Position numbers and translations under genes: made by a program. DNA of 40,441 nucleotides from a virus. The notes beneath the pieces were generated by a model. The model made no database searches. It worked only from the letters and a program-made list of their open reading frames with translations, and was not told the DNA's origin. The first letter of the stretch is position 1; each line of letters starts with the position of its first letter. Below are positions 12,699-21,423 of this stretch, piece after piece. The DNA lies in the IMG/VR virus record IMGVR_UViG_3300021961_000223, positions 1-40,441 of that record. One strand, written 5' to 3'.

Positions 12699-13532
12699 TT
12701 AACTATAAGAAAATACCAATACAAATCCAGCGCCACCAGATCTCCAACTTTCGTTTGCAGTTTGAGATCCATAGCAATGACCACCACCAGAACCAAAGCG
12801 ACCTTTTAGACGCTCTCTTCTATCAGCATCAGTGTCACCTTGACCACCACCATTATTGTGACCACCACCAGTTCTGTGCCAGAAAGTTGAACCACCGCCC
12901 ATTTCTACGTCGGAACCATGTGAACCCTCACCACCACCGCCAGGTAAGTTAGCAACATTTCCGCCAGTTGCAATACCACCACGACCACCACCATAGGGGG
13001 ATTCACCACCACCTCTTCCCCCAGTTGCTGAGCAGAATGCACCAAAAGATGATGTACCACCTTGACCCGCTCTACCCATACCTCTAACACCTTGAGATCC
13101 ACTGCCAGTAGTAATACTTACTGTTGGCGCATTGGTTACATCATACCAACCGATTGCAGTAGCACCGCCACCACCTGTCCAACCACGATATGCACTATCG
13201 TTAGAAGATGATCCAGCACCTGCACCCGTGCAATATACTAAAACTCTAGTGCAACCTTCAGGTCTTGTCCAAGTCCATGTACCACCATCACGCATATTTT
13301 CAATGGAAGTATCTGCAGCACCGTTATCGTTTGTATAACCATTTACTGCTAATAATCTACCACTGCTGCTTAATGTAGTTGGTGCCCATGAATTACCATT
13401 CCATATTAAGACTTGACCAGTTGAAGGATTACCACCAATGAGTCCATCAATACTAGCACTGCTAATTACTGTGGAATCTCCAGTAAAAGTTTGTGAGGCA
13501 ACATTTAATGTTCCTACATTTAACTCAGACAT
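12699..13532 (-). CDS. Gly-rich tail-fibre tip/adhesin
   Basis: A 277-aa protein beginning MSELNVGTLNV, the same start style as other fibre proteins in the window. After a short beta region (residues 1-60 with NPSTGQVLIWNGNSWAP) it carries a C-terminal domain (about 95-270) packed with Gly-rich loops (GGGGATAIGW, GGRGGGESPYGGG, GGGGEGSHGSD). Such Gly-rich segments form polyglycine helix-type receptor-binding tips in T4-like gp38 adhesins. It probably binds the cyanobacterial surface. A GATAAATA late motif lies 27-34 bases upstream. Confidence 0.8.
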   Translation of the reverse strand: MSELNVGTLNVASQTFTGDSTVISSASIDGLIGGNPSTGQVLIWNGNSWAPTTLSSSGRLLAVNGYTNDNGAADTSIENMRDGGTWTWTRPEGCTRVLVYCTGAGAGSSSNDSAYRGWTGGGGATAIGWYDVTNAPTVSITTGSGSQGVRGMGRAGQGGTSSFGAFCSATGGRGGGESPYGGGRGGIATGGNVANLPGGGGEGSHGSDVEMGGGSTFWHRTGGGHNNGGGQGDTDADRRERLKGRFGSGGGHCYGSQTANESWRSGGAGFVLVFSYS

Positions 13533-13557
13533 TTATTTGGCGGCAATTTCTCTTTGA

Positions 13558-15282
13558 TTATTTATCTTTCTCAATCACCACAATGTATAGTCCATTCCAC
13601 CAATCATTGCTGTCTTCCAACTCTTCGGTGAGTAATGCACGAGTATAAAGTACAGTTTTATCTTCTATGAATGCTTTGGTGGCATCAACAACTCCATCAA
13701 AGTTTGCATCATCAACCACCAAGATGTAGGAGTCTGCAGCATTCTCATGTAGGATTTTAAGATTGGCAATCATGTTATCCTTGGTGTTATCTGCATCATA
13801 AAAGATAACATTGGGACGATATTCTGGATTGAATGCTACTTCATGAATGGGTTTATCTGTGATGGCAATAGATGCATCAGGATTAAACCATTGCTTTGCA
13901 TACTCTATCAAATTACCCTGAGGATTGTCTACTTTGAATGCATTTGTAGGTACATTCTTCTTTGGTTGCACAACACCATCAGACCAATCATCAATAGCAT
14001 ATGCTTTAATTGAATTGCCCATTGTAGCAGCAAAGAGTGTGCTACCCATGTAACATCCCACGTCTGCATATACAGTATCAGGATCTTTGCATAGGTTATT
14101 AAGGAAATGTCTGACCTTTGTTGATGATAACCCAACAACATCATATCCCTGAGGATTAAAGTTTGAGTTGTCATCTACAGCAGCATCGATAGCACTAATC
14201 ACCCTATTTACAAGAGGATTCAACTGTCTCTTTTGTTTCTTAAGATGAGACTCAATAACTGACTCGCAGTAATTACAATCCCAGCAGTTAAACTTACAGG
14301 TCTTAATCTTGTCACGCCAGATATTGATAGGTGCATCCTTTAGATCAACATCATCCATATACTTTTCAAACTCAGGATATAAAATATCCTCACCATCATT
14401 CCATCTCTGAATGATATCCATCGACTCTTTTAGACGCATTGCAGACTCTCTACCATGCATCTTGAAGACATCAATAACATCTAGCAACTCTTCCCAATCT
14501 GCTCTCCAGGGAGGAAGATTTGCCTTCTTCAATTCATAGGAAGCATCATATGCATCCCAGCGTGAACATGAAACTCTGCTGATCTCTGAATTAAAGTATT
14601 CAGGTTCAGTGCCTTGCCTTGTAGAATTGTACTGATAATGCTCAGGCATGATAGGACAACCACCCCAACAATGCTCATTAGCAAGTAACGATAGTTTGAT
14701 TGGGTTGCCTTTCTTTTCACAGTATTCTTTTGCCTTGAGTATCATTGACAGTGCATCTTGATCGCGCATGATATCACGATCGAGATTGATATAGTTGAAT
14801 CCTGCACTAGCAAGAGATACAATCTCGTTGGGTTTAGTTACCTCACGCAAGATAGTATTCTTGATATAAATGCCAGGAAAGTGACGTTGGATCTGTCCTG
14901 TTGATACCCACGATGTATGTGGCAGAGTGACAATCTTAACACCAACATCCCACAAATATTTGAAGTTATCGATCCACATATCCAGATTACGTTGATCTGG
15001 TCTCACCCACATATTGTTGAATGTGGCAGATAGTGGAATACCTGTCTTCTCTGAAATATACAACGCATTGCGAATAGCACCCTTGCTATCCTTTTCCATA
15101 CGAAATACATCCCCCATTGCATCTTGAGTGAATGGGGGCATTCTTGAAGTAAAGTACAGATCAACAATCAGATCCTTGTGTTTAATAAGAAAGGGAATGA
15201 AGTCGCTTTCAATAAACTCTGGATCAAGTTTTGGGTTTATCGGCAGACTGAAGGAAGCGGTCTGTGATGTTGTTGCTAGCAT
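13558..15282 (-). CDS. U32-like Cys-cluster barrel fused to SAM methyltransferase
   Basis: A 574-aa fusion. Residues 25-240 look like a U32-family barrel: LIVDLYFTSR, GIPLSATFNN, GVKIVTLPH, GFNYINLDRDI, then SLLANEHCWGGCP with C205 and C209, and C239 further on. A second cluster C329-x3-C333-x2-C336-x2-C339 could hold iron-sulphur. Residues 385-574 are a class I SAM methyltransferase: DVGCYMGS (407-414), DDWSD (431), YDADNT (495) and VVDDANFDG (522), as in the Methyltransf_24 type. Known U32 relatives hydroxylate RNA or ubiquinone precursors, so hydroxylation followed by methylation is a possible two-step chemistry; the substrate is unknown. It sits inside the fibre cluster, with no late promoter of its own visible. 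Confidence 0.7.
   Translation of the reverse strand: MLATTSQTASFSLPINPKLDPEFIESDFIPFLIKHKDLIVDLYFTSRMPPFTQDAMGDVFRMEKDSKGAIRNALYISEKTGIPLSATFNNMWVRPDQRNLDMWIDNFKYLWDVGVKIVTLPHTSWVSTGQIQRHFPGIYIKNTILREVTKPNEIVSLASAGFNYINLDRDIMRDQDALSMILKAKEYCEKKGNPIKLSLLANEHCWGGCPIMPEHYQYNSTRQGTEPEYFNSEISRVSCSRWDAYDASYELKKANLPPWRADWEELLDVIDVFKMHGRESAMRLKESMDIIQRWNDGEDILYPEFEKYMDDVDLKDAPINIWRDKIKTCKFNCWDCNYCESVIESHLKKQKRQLNPLVNRVISAIDAAVDDNSNFNPQGYDVVGLSSTKVRHFLNNLCKDPDTVYADVGCYMGSTLFAATMGNSIKAYAIDDWSDGVVQPKKNVPTNAFKVDNPQGNLIEYAKQWFNPDASIAITDKPIHEVAFNPEYRPNVIFYDADNTKDNMIANLKILHENAADSYILVVDDANFDGVVDATKAFIEDKTVLYTRALLTEELEDSNDWWNGLYIVVIEKDK
13559..13566 (-). promoter_or_regulatory. Late promoter motif GATAAATA
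   Basis: Minus-strand GATAAATA, 27-34 bases before the Gly-rich fibre start at 13532. It is a variant of the T4 late -10 element TATAAATA read by phage gp55-type sigma. Confidence 0.55.
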
Positions 15283-16090
15283 AATCTGTTAATACTCCAG
15301 TGGTGTCAAACATTTGAATGGGTTTGCCATCCAGTAGTTTATCTACGCGTTCTTCTGCTGCTTCTTTAATAGCACCGATGCTACGATTGACAGCAGTAGA
15401 ATATGTCAATGCAAGATCTGTTACTGCTGCTTGATCCTCGGGGGACATTTGCAGCATACTTTCTAGGTTACCTGCTTGGATTCTACCAGTAGTTAGAAGA
15501 TCCACAGATGCTTGTTTTGCCATTCTAGCAATCCAATACTTGTGCTCTTCTTGCTCTTTAAGATCTTTATCTTCAATCATATTCATGCAGGTAGTAGGAT
15601 CTTCACCCGTCCTTTCCTTAACAATTTTAACGAAACCTGCGATCTCGTCTTTTGATTGATTGAGTTTGTTGATCCATAGTTGCTTATCACAGAGAAGCAA
15701 CTCCAACTCATATTCTTTATCCTTCTTATAGAATGGATTCTCTTCATTTTCAATCTCCCATTTGACACGCTCAATGTCATTGAGACATCTCTTGTAAGAG
15801 ATTGCAATCTTTTGCATTCCGTTGTATCTCACTTGTATCTCCATCACTGCTTGTTGCAGTTGACGATATGGAGTTACATGAGAATTGACAACGTAGTATC
15901 TATTTTGAAACTCAGATTGCTCAAAGTATTGTCTATCAGACCACTGCATTAGTGCAGTAGTATAATCATCCGTTTCCCAAGGTGCGATGCCTTCTAGATC
16001 TTCTAGAAGACTATCGACATTATATTCAGAAGCGAATTCCTGAGATGACTGCTTCTTTTCTAACGATTCGTCCTGTTCCTTCTTCTTCAT
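15224..16090 (-). CDS. 288-aa coiled-coil virion-region protein
   Basis: An almost entirely charged and helical protein. After a Lys/Gln-rich N-terminus it has the segment DSLLEDLEGIAPWETDDYTTALMQWSDRQYFEQSEFQNRYYVVNS, then coiled-coil-like stretches at about 85-150. It overlaps the upstream gene by 65 bases and the downstream fusion gene by 59 bases; such long overlaps favour co-translation of these three genes. Position suggests a fibre or tail assembly role; no family recognised. Confidence 0.7.
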   Translation of the reverse strand: MKKKEQDESLEKKQSSQEFASEYNVDSLLEDLEGIAPWETDDYTTALMQWSDRQYFEQSEFQNRYYVVNSHVTPYRQLQQAVMEIQVRYNGMQKIAISYKRCLNDIERVKWEIENEENPFYKKDKEYELELLLCDKQLWINKLNQSKDEIAGFVKIVKERTGEDPTTCMNMIEDKDLKEQEEHKYWIARMAKQASVDLLTTGRIQAGNLESMLQMSPEDQAAVTDLALTYSTAVNRSIGAIKEAAEERVDKLLDGKPIQMFDTTGVLTDYASNNITDRFLQSADKPKT

Positions 16091-16778
16091 AACAGCGGTT
16101 ATACTCTAAACATTGTTTACGGGTCATTTCAATACCAAAGTAATCCTCAAGGAATACATTGGCATCACGATTGTTACTACATGCTTTAACTTTGGCAATC
16201 AATTCTTGCTCTTTTGCAGCAAGATCATAGTATTCAATTTTCCACTCATTGTTTTTCGCTACGATCTTAGCAGCAAACTCTCCAAGTGTCAATCCACGTA
16301 CTTCAGCAAGACGGTCAATCAGTTTGACCTCAGTTGCATTATCAGCAAGATATGCTTTTGCTTCTGCTAACTGATCTGCCCAAGTATCCATCTCAAGGTG
16401 AGAGTATTTAGCACGAAGAATAGTCTCTCTTTTTTCAAAGACTTCTTGAATAGCAAGTGTAGTTACTTGCTTCATAACTCTCAAAGAAACATCAAACTTT
16501 GTCTCATCGATTTTCTCTTTGAGTTTATCGGTAGTGCCCTCTTCTGTGGTGCCATATGTAGATCTTTCACCACGGATTTCACCCCAGTAGCGATAACCTA
16601 GATCTGCATCATGAGCATCTAGTCTCAAATAATGGACTTCTCTGGGAATATAACCCCAATACATCTCATCAAGATAGTAAAATTGAAGACCCAATCTAGA
16701 TCCAACATAGGTACCCCATTCCCCCACTTTAGGGAAACGCTCTAGATCTAAAACAATAACGTCGTTAGTATTTGCCAT
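16026..16778 (-). CDS. Tail/fibre assembly-type protein with helical C-terminus
   Basis: A 250-aa protein: an N-terminal domain with WGTYVGSRLGLQFYYLDEMYWGYIPREVHYLRLDAHDADLGYRYWGE, then a helical C-terminal half (about 95-200) with the DUF4376-like pattern DRLAEVRGLTLGEFAAKIVAKNNEW. That pattern is found in phage tail-fibre assembly chaperones. Its ATG overlaps the stop of the preceding fibre gene, supporting a chaperone for that fibre. Confidence 0.65.
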   Translation of the reverse strand: MANTNDVIVLDLERFPKVGEWGTYVGSRLGLQFYYLDEMYWGYIPREVHYLRLDAHDADLGYRYWGEIRGERSTYGTTEEGTTDKLKEKIDETKFDVSLRVMKQVTTLAIQEVFEKRETILRAKYSHLEMDTWADQLAEAKAYLADNATEVKLIDRLAEVRGLTLGEFAAKIVAKNNEWKIEYYDLAAKEQELIAKVKACSNNRDANVFLEDYFGIEMTRKQCLEYNRCYEEEGTGRIVRKEAVISGIRF

Positions 16779-18163
16779 CAGAAGTTAGGAATATTTGTAC
16801 CGTAGTCGTAAGATGCTTGCCCAGATGTAACAGCAGAAGCAGAAGCACAGTGAGCAGAAGACATACCACCGTGACCCTTAGGTTCTGTTGTAGCACCTAA
16901 GTATGTAGCACCATCATTAATGTAGTTTACTTTGAAAGTTTGGTTATTCTGAGATCCATTATAGTTACCAAGACAGTAACCTTTTCTCATACCCATCTGG
17001 AAGTTTTCCTCTCCCATTCTACCAAAGTCGATGCCTCTCACGTTAATACCAGTAATGTCATCGATTCTAGCATTACCATTCTGGTTGTTATTACCAGTGC
17101 CACAATATAAGTGACCTAGCATGGTTGGCAGACATTTCTTCCAACCATCACCACCAGGACCATGCTCCCATGTAACCCAAGATTCAGTTTTCCACTCTAA
17201 ACCTTTTCTTGTACCACCACGTTTGTGCCATCCTTTAAGTCTACCATGACCACCCCATGTGGGGTCATCACCACCATCAGGATAATCATTAGGGAAACCA
17301 GATGTTCTCATGGTTTCTGTCTTCAAGTTGAAAACATCCGTGCGACCATTACCACCACCAGTTAGGTATGAATTGCCGCCAGCAAAAACGTGATCTTGCA
17401 TAGATCCCATCGATGCACGAGATACTGTCATATCCCATTGTGATAGGTGAGCAATACCACTTTCAGATGCCATATTGAAACCAGAGGTATAGTTAGAAGA
17501 TCCTCTGTAGGTATTTTCCATCGAGTGGAACCAGTGCTTAATGTCACTCCAGGATCCAGACATGTATGCACCAGATCTATCTAACTTGTCACCAAGGTTA
17601 GTAGATGTATCGGTAGAGTGTACTGTGCGATTTACATTACTCCAAGGAGAAGAGTTTTGATAACCACCACCAACATATCCGTGAGTCCAGATTCTAGCAG
17701 TTGCCCAACCAGTATCATTCTCACCATCAAATGACCAATATGCTTCAGTGCCGTTAGATCTTAGGATAGCACCTACAGAATACTGCTCACTATATCTATC
17801 TGTAGATTGATCGGGTGTGCCAGCACCAGCGCCAGCAATAGGACCCCATTGAGCAACACCTTCACCCTCATTATATGCATAACCTTCAAAGGTCCTATCT
17901 TCAGTATTATATCTAAAGAGACCTTCTACAGGTGATCCAGGTCTTTCTGCAGTTGTGCCTTTTGGTAAAATAATACCATCTGTACCAGTTAGATGTAACG
18001 TAACACTTGGAGATGCTTGATTGACACCAACTCGGTTGTTTGTCGAATCAACATACAAAGTGCCACTATCAAAGTTGAAGTTACCGCTCGCTTCAAGTTG
18101 AAACTCAGCGGTACCACCTCCACCTGCAAGTGATACAATTTTATCTACATTTAACTGAGACAT
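16778..18163 (-). CDS. Tail fibre protein with Gly/Asn-rich tip
   Basis: 461 aa starting MSQLNVDKIVSLAGGGG. Residues 40-105 carry the shared fibre module LPKGTTAERPGSPVEGLFRYNTEDRTFEGY. The rest is a long beta-rich domain full of Gly, Asn, Trp and His (GGHGRLKGWHKRGG, TGNNNQNGNAR), probably a receptor-binding tip. A CATAAATA late motif is 29-36 bases upstream. Its stop overlaps the start of the putative assembly protein. Confidence 0.8.
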   Translation of the reverse strand: MSQLNVDKIVSLAGGGGTAEFQLEASGNFNFDSGTLYVDSTNNRVGVNQASPSVTLHLTGTDGIILPKGTTAERPGSPVEGLFRYNTEDRTFEGYAYNEGEGVAQWGPIAGAGAGTPDQSTDRYSEQYSVGAILRSNGTEAYWSFDGENDTGWATARIWTHGYVGGGYQNSSPWSNVNRTVHSTDTSTNLGDKLDRSGAYMSGSWSDIKHWFHSMENTYRGSSNYTSGFNMASESGIAHLSQWDMTVSRASMGSMQDHVFAGGNSYLTGGGNGRTDVFNLKTETMRTSGFPNDYPDGGDDPTWGGHGRLKGWHKRGGTRKGLEWKTESWVTWEHGPGGDGWKKCLPTMLGHLYCGTGNNNQNGNARIDDITGINVRGIDFGRMGEENFQMGMRKGYCLGNYNGSQNNQTFKVNYINDGATYLGATTEPKGHGGMSSAHCASASAVTSGQASYDYGTNIPNF

Positions 18164-18191
18164 GTATGACGCCTATGGATTACCCTTTGTT

Positions 18192-18199
18192 TATTTATG
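18192..18199 (-). promoter_or_regulatory. Late promoter motif CATAAATA
   Basis: Minus-strand CATAAATA, 29-36 bases before the fibre start at 18163, overlapping the end of the preceding gene. Confidence 0.6.
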
Positions 18200-19304
18200 C
18201 AGGACGAACTAGCACTACACCTCGCTTGAGATATGTATCTTCGTTTCCAGTATCCTGGTCGGAGTGAATAACAACATGCATCTGATTGCTATAGTTTTGT
18301 CCCAGATCAACAGTGAAGAATGCATCACCATTTAATACGTTGGGACCAGTGCCACCAGCATTATCTCCAGGCAATGTAGTAAAGTTTCTCACATATTCTG
18401 AAGTGTAACTAGATCCAGATCTAGAGAAGCAAGTATATCTATTGCCCATGAATCCACCAGGATTACTACCACTTGCAGTGAAAGTTGGTTGAGTGCCAGC
18501 AACTGATGGGCAAGAGTTGGTATCAGTATTACTAATTGCGGTGTAATAGGTAAAGATGTGCTGAGCATCACCTGCTCCCGCATCATTACGCATGATAGTC
18601 ATACCATCACCAACACCAGATGAAATGCTCAGGAAGTTTCTACCATTCTGACCATCATTGGAGTAGAAGTTGTAAAGATGGAATCTCATCTTTACATACC
18701 GATATGATAAACCTCTGTTATCTACGGTCGCATACTTAAAGTCTGATCCACCAGCATTTCTAAAGTAACCGTATGTGCCATTACTAGCAAAGTTACCTGT
18801 TGTAGTTGATGTACCAACATCATCTAGTTGATTGCCAGAATATGCACTTGCATTATTAAAGAATGCACTGGCAGCACCGCCATAGTTTGCAAACAACACA
18901 TAGAAAGGTTCTGACTGAAGAGGCACAAAGTATCTTCTAGCAACTCCATCGGGTTTCATCCAATATGTGCCATCTGCCCCAACACCAGCATCATACAATT
19001 CTTGTACACTAGCAGCAGCAAGTGCTTCAGTAGATCCATTGTTTCCTGTCTGACCAACTCGCAATAGTTTCAACCAGTCAGTACCAGTATAAACTTCTAC
19101 CTGCTCCAATTCATAATTGAATCGAATCATTCCTGCTTGAGCAGGACTAGGACGCTCGGAAGTATTACCAACAGGCAATCCAAAGTGAGAAAATTGTCTG
19201 AGGAGTAGACTACCCTGAATGTTTAGGTTTTCACCTGCCGCAAACTCAATGCCAAAGTTGCGATCAGATGATCCGTGTATCGTATTTACTGCAATTCTTG
19301 ACAT
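18195..19304 (-). CDS. Tail fibre protein with fibrinogen-like tip
   Basis: 369 aa from the ATG at 19304 (MSRIAVNTIHGS). It shares the fibre module LPVGNTSERPSPAQAGMIRFN...VEVYTGTDW (about residues 42-85). A downstream domain begins SVQELYDAGVGADGTYWMKPDG...YFVPLQSEPFYVLFANYGG, which recalls the start of fibrinogen C-terminal-like lectin domains; two Cys lie in CPSVAGTQ...YTCFSR. A glycan-binding role is likely. No late promoter is obvious just upstream, so it is probably read through from the 20341 fibre. Confidence 0.75.
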   Translation of the reverse strand: MSRIAVNTIHGSSDRNFGIEFAAGENLNIQGSLLLRQFSHFGLPVGNTSERPSPAQAGMIRFNYELEQVEVYTGTDWLKLLRVGQTGNNGSTEALAAASVQELYDAGVGADGTYWMKPDGVARRYFVPLQSEPFYVLFANYGGAASAFFNNASAYSGNQLDDVGTSTTTGNFASNGTYGYFRNAGGSDFKYATVDNRGLSYRYVKMRFHLYNFYSNDGQNGRNFLSISSGVGDGMTIMRNDAGAGDAQHIFTYYTAISNTDTNSCPSVAGTQPTFTASGSNPGGFMGNRYTCFSRSGSSYTSEYVRNFTTLPGDNAGGTGPNVLNGDAFFTVDLGQNYSNQMHVVIHSDQDTGNEDTYLKRGVVLVRPA

Positions 19305-19309
19305 GTCTT

Positions 19310-20341
19310 TTATGCGTAGAAGAATAACCAATACATCCAGTTTTCTGATCCAGGGTTATTAATACCCCAACCGCCATCCCAGTTTGGTTCGGAGAAGTTT
19401 TGCTCAGAATAGTTGGTGTTTTCATTACCAATCCATGCGTGGTGCTCAACGTTACAACCAGAAGAGTAACATCCAAGAGCATTAATCATACTAAAGGAAT
19501 AGTTTTCGCAGTTTGCAGGAGATAAGTGCCACTCATTAGTTGGTTGCAATTCACCAGCACTATTACCTTTATATCTAGCATCAGAAGCAGAAGCACTACC
19601 TTTTAGGAAATTCATTCCCGTAATTCTTGTGCCACCGATATTAGAGTGGTTTGCGAGTGAAATATGAGAAGTAAACATGTTTCTCATGTTTCTACCTCTA
19701 CTGGAGAATACACCATTGATGTATGCAACTTCAGTAGAAGTTGTATATGGTGTACCTGATGTAGACCATCCTTGCATGATAAGGACATCATCTGCAGTAG
19801 CAGTTGAATAGTGACGAGACTTAAAGTCTGCACTCATAAAGTTAGAAGCACTACCAGTTGTTGTAGTATTTGACCAGTTACCAAACCAGAAGTCACTACC
19901 CCCAGTCTGCTGACCATGATTAGTCGTATCAGTGATAGATGCTATAGCATACCAATACTTGCCATTAGTATCTTTGAAGAGATAAGTTTGCTCAGCACCA
20001 GATCCGTCAAAGTTAATGTAATAGAAACCACTGCCAGGATCATTGGAGTTAACGTTAGCCATGGATGTAAATGGAGATCCATTACTTCCATCTTCAGAAG
20101 CAAGTTGCTGCCATATACTACCAGTCCACCACTCTACTGCAGCGTCATCAGTATTCCACCGCATGAATCCAGGATTAGGATTACTAGGTCTTTGTGCAGT
20201 TGTGCCAGTAGGTAATTGTAGAGCACCTGTACCCGTGCAGTAAATATTACCATTTACTTGCAGCGTGTGACCCGTTGGAATAGTTACCTGTCCCAACGTA
20301 GTATTTGTGCCCCCCAATCCTCCAACAGTAAGGTCGCTCAT
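19310..20341 (-). CDS. Tail fibre protein with fibrinogen-like tip
   Basis: 343 aa starting MSDLTVGGLGG. The shared module LPTGTTAQRPSNPNPGFMRWNTDD...WWTGSIWQQL is at about residues 41-80. The tip contains GSGFYYINFDGSG, KYWYAIASITD, and later NYSFSMINALGCYSSGCNVEHHAWIGNENTNYS; the layout resembles the fibrinogen-like tip of its neighbour, indicating a duplicated and diverged pair. An AATAAATA late motif lies 20-26 bases upstream. Confidence 0.75.
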   Translation of the reverse strand: MSDLTVGGLGGTNTTLGQVTIPTGHTLQVNGNIYCTGTGALQLPTGTTAQRPSNPNPGFMRWNTDDAAVEWWTGSIWQQLASEDGSNGSPFTSMANVNSNDPGSGFYYINFDGSGAEQTYLFKDTNGKYWYAIASITDTTNHGQQTGGSDFWFGNWSNTTTTGSASNFMSADFKSRHYSTATADDVLIMQGWSTSGTPYTTSTEVAYINGVFSSRGRNMRNMFTSHISLANHSNIGGTRITGMNFLKGSASASDARYKGNSAGELQPTNEWHLSPANCENYSFSMINALGCYSSGCNVEHHAWIGNENTNYSEQNFSEPNWDGGWGINNPGSENWMYWLFFYA

Positions 20342-20359
20342 CTCGCAATACTTTTCTTC

Positions 20360-20367
20360 TATTTATT
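20360..20367 (-). promoter_or_regulatory. Late promoter motif AATAAATA
   Basis: Minus-strand AATAAATA ahead of the fibre at 20341, overlapping the TAA stop of the oxygenase gene. Confidence 0.55.
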
Positions 20368-20989
20368 GCCCAGGTGTAGGATACTCCTCTACCCAAGCAG
20401 TAACAATGTACTTATCATTATTTAGTGGAGGATTACCCCTATGTGTCCATGCCCAATCACAAGGGAAGATAACAAACTTTCCTGCTTTAGGTTTGACTCG
20501 AAAATGTTGATACAAAAACTCAGTTTCACCACCCTCAAAGTTATCATTGAGGTAAATCATTGTCACCAACTTACGATATGGTGATGATGGTGTGGATTCA
20601 TAATGCCATGCATGATAACCCTCACCAGGAGAAGTTTTCTGTAGTTTGCACAGTGTATGTTGGAATCTTCTACCCATGAGAATATCATACTTATTGGCAT
20701 ACTCACGCAATGCCTGATCAGTTAGATAATTCCAACGTTGATATACTCTACGAGATAGATTGTCATGAAAGTATTCATAAGGCAACTCATGCACATACGC
20801 TTGAGTATCTTTTGCACCCCGCTCAGTATTACGTTTGACTGTCAAACCATTATCGTTAATATAGTGAAAGTAATCAATTATCTCCTGACAATTTAGATTA
20901 GTTTCTATTTCCGTAATAAAATTTGGATTATGAGTTACGTTTGTAATGTATGGTTCGCCGCCATTAACGGTAGCAAATGGACTCATCAT
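20363..20989 (-). CDS. 2-oxoglutarate/Fe(II)-dependent oxygenase (prolyl 4-hydroxylase type)
   Basis: A 208-aa enzyme. The iron ligands are H129-x-E131 in HAWHYES and the distal H183 in THRGN; K193 would hold 2-oxoglutarate. The core LVTMIYLNDNFEGGETEF...VKPKAGKFVIFPCDWAWTHRG is the classic 2OG-FeII_Oxy_3 strand pattern, here with Glu instead of the more common Asp. It is embedded in the fibre genes, so it may hydroxylate a virion or host protein, but this is inferred only from location. It is not closely similar to the oxygenase at 10696-11307. Confidence 0.85.
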   Translation of the reverse strand: MMSPFATVNGGEPYITNVTHNPNFITEIETNLNCQEIIDYFHYINDNGLTVKRNTERGAKDTQAYVHELPYEYFHDNLSRRVYQRWNYLTDQALREYANKYDILMGRRFQHTLCKLQKTSPGEGYHAWHYESTPSSPYRKLVTMIYLNDNFEGGETEFLYQHFRVKPKAGKFVIFPCDWAWTHRGNPPLNNDKYIVTAWVEEYPTPGQ

Positions 20990-20990
20990 G

Positions 20991-21182
20991 TTACCACTTT
21001 CTCAAAGGACAATTAAACACCTCAAATCTTGCTTTGACTGCAAGTACACAACCACATTTGTTGCATATACCCACAGGATTCTTATGCTCGCAGGTATTGC
21101 ATATACTAATTCTTTTTTGATATAAAGTCAAGTCGGGGACATCGCCATCTTCGACGATTAGTTTAGCTCCACCATCTCCCAT
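20991..21182 (-). CDS. Small Cys-rich zinc-ribbon-like protein
   Basis: A 63-aa protein with six Cys: C28-x2-C31, C40-x2-C43-x-C45 and C58, ending CPLRKW. The pattern CNTC...CNKCGCVLAVKAR...CP-KW is repeated in a second protein at 29769-29978, so this phage has a paralogous pair. A zinc-bound ribbon is likely. Its start overlaps the end of the 86-aa fibre-module protein. Confidence 0.75.
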   Translation of the reverse strand: MGDGGAKLIVEDGDVPDLTLYQKRISICNTCEHKNPVGICNKCGCVLAVKARFEVFNCPLRKW

Positions 21183-21423
21183 TATAATAAACCTCCAATT
21201 TTGAAGATCCAGTATTGAATCTTATCATACCATTAGGAGTCCTTCGTGGACTATTTTCTATAAGATCATTGTTGAATTGAGCAGTAGTGCCATATGGCAA
21301 TGGAATATACTGTTTACCACTCAAATTTGAATCATTGAATAGTAGATCTGTCTCTGTTGGTACAGTAACTGTAAAAGTTGGACTCAATCCAGTAATTTGT
21401 GCAACGTATAACTTAGATGCCAT
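21163..21423 (-). CDS. Short fibre-module protein
   Basis: An 86-aa protein that is little more than the fibre module: LPYGTTAQ...SPRRTPNGMIRFNTGSSKLEVYYNGRWW. It could be a truncated fibre, a collar or a baseplate-proximal linker. Starts right at the stop of the 138-aa gene. Confidence 0.7.
   Translation of the reverse strand: MASKLYVAQITGLSPTFTVTVPTETDLLFNDSNLSGKQYIPLPYGTTAQFNNDLIENSPRRTPNGMIRFNTGSSKLEVYYNGRWWS

Noticed and set aside
12698-12796. Longer reading of the XkdW-like gene into the fibre gene
   Set aside because: The extra residues come from the Gly-rich fibre gene in another frame and add no domain.
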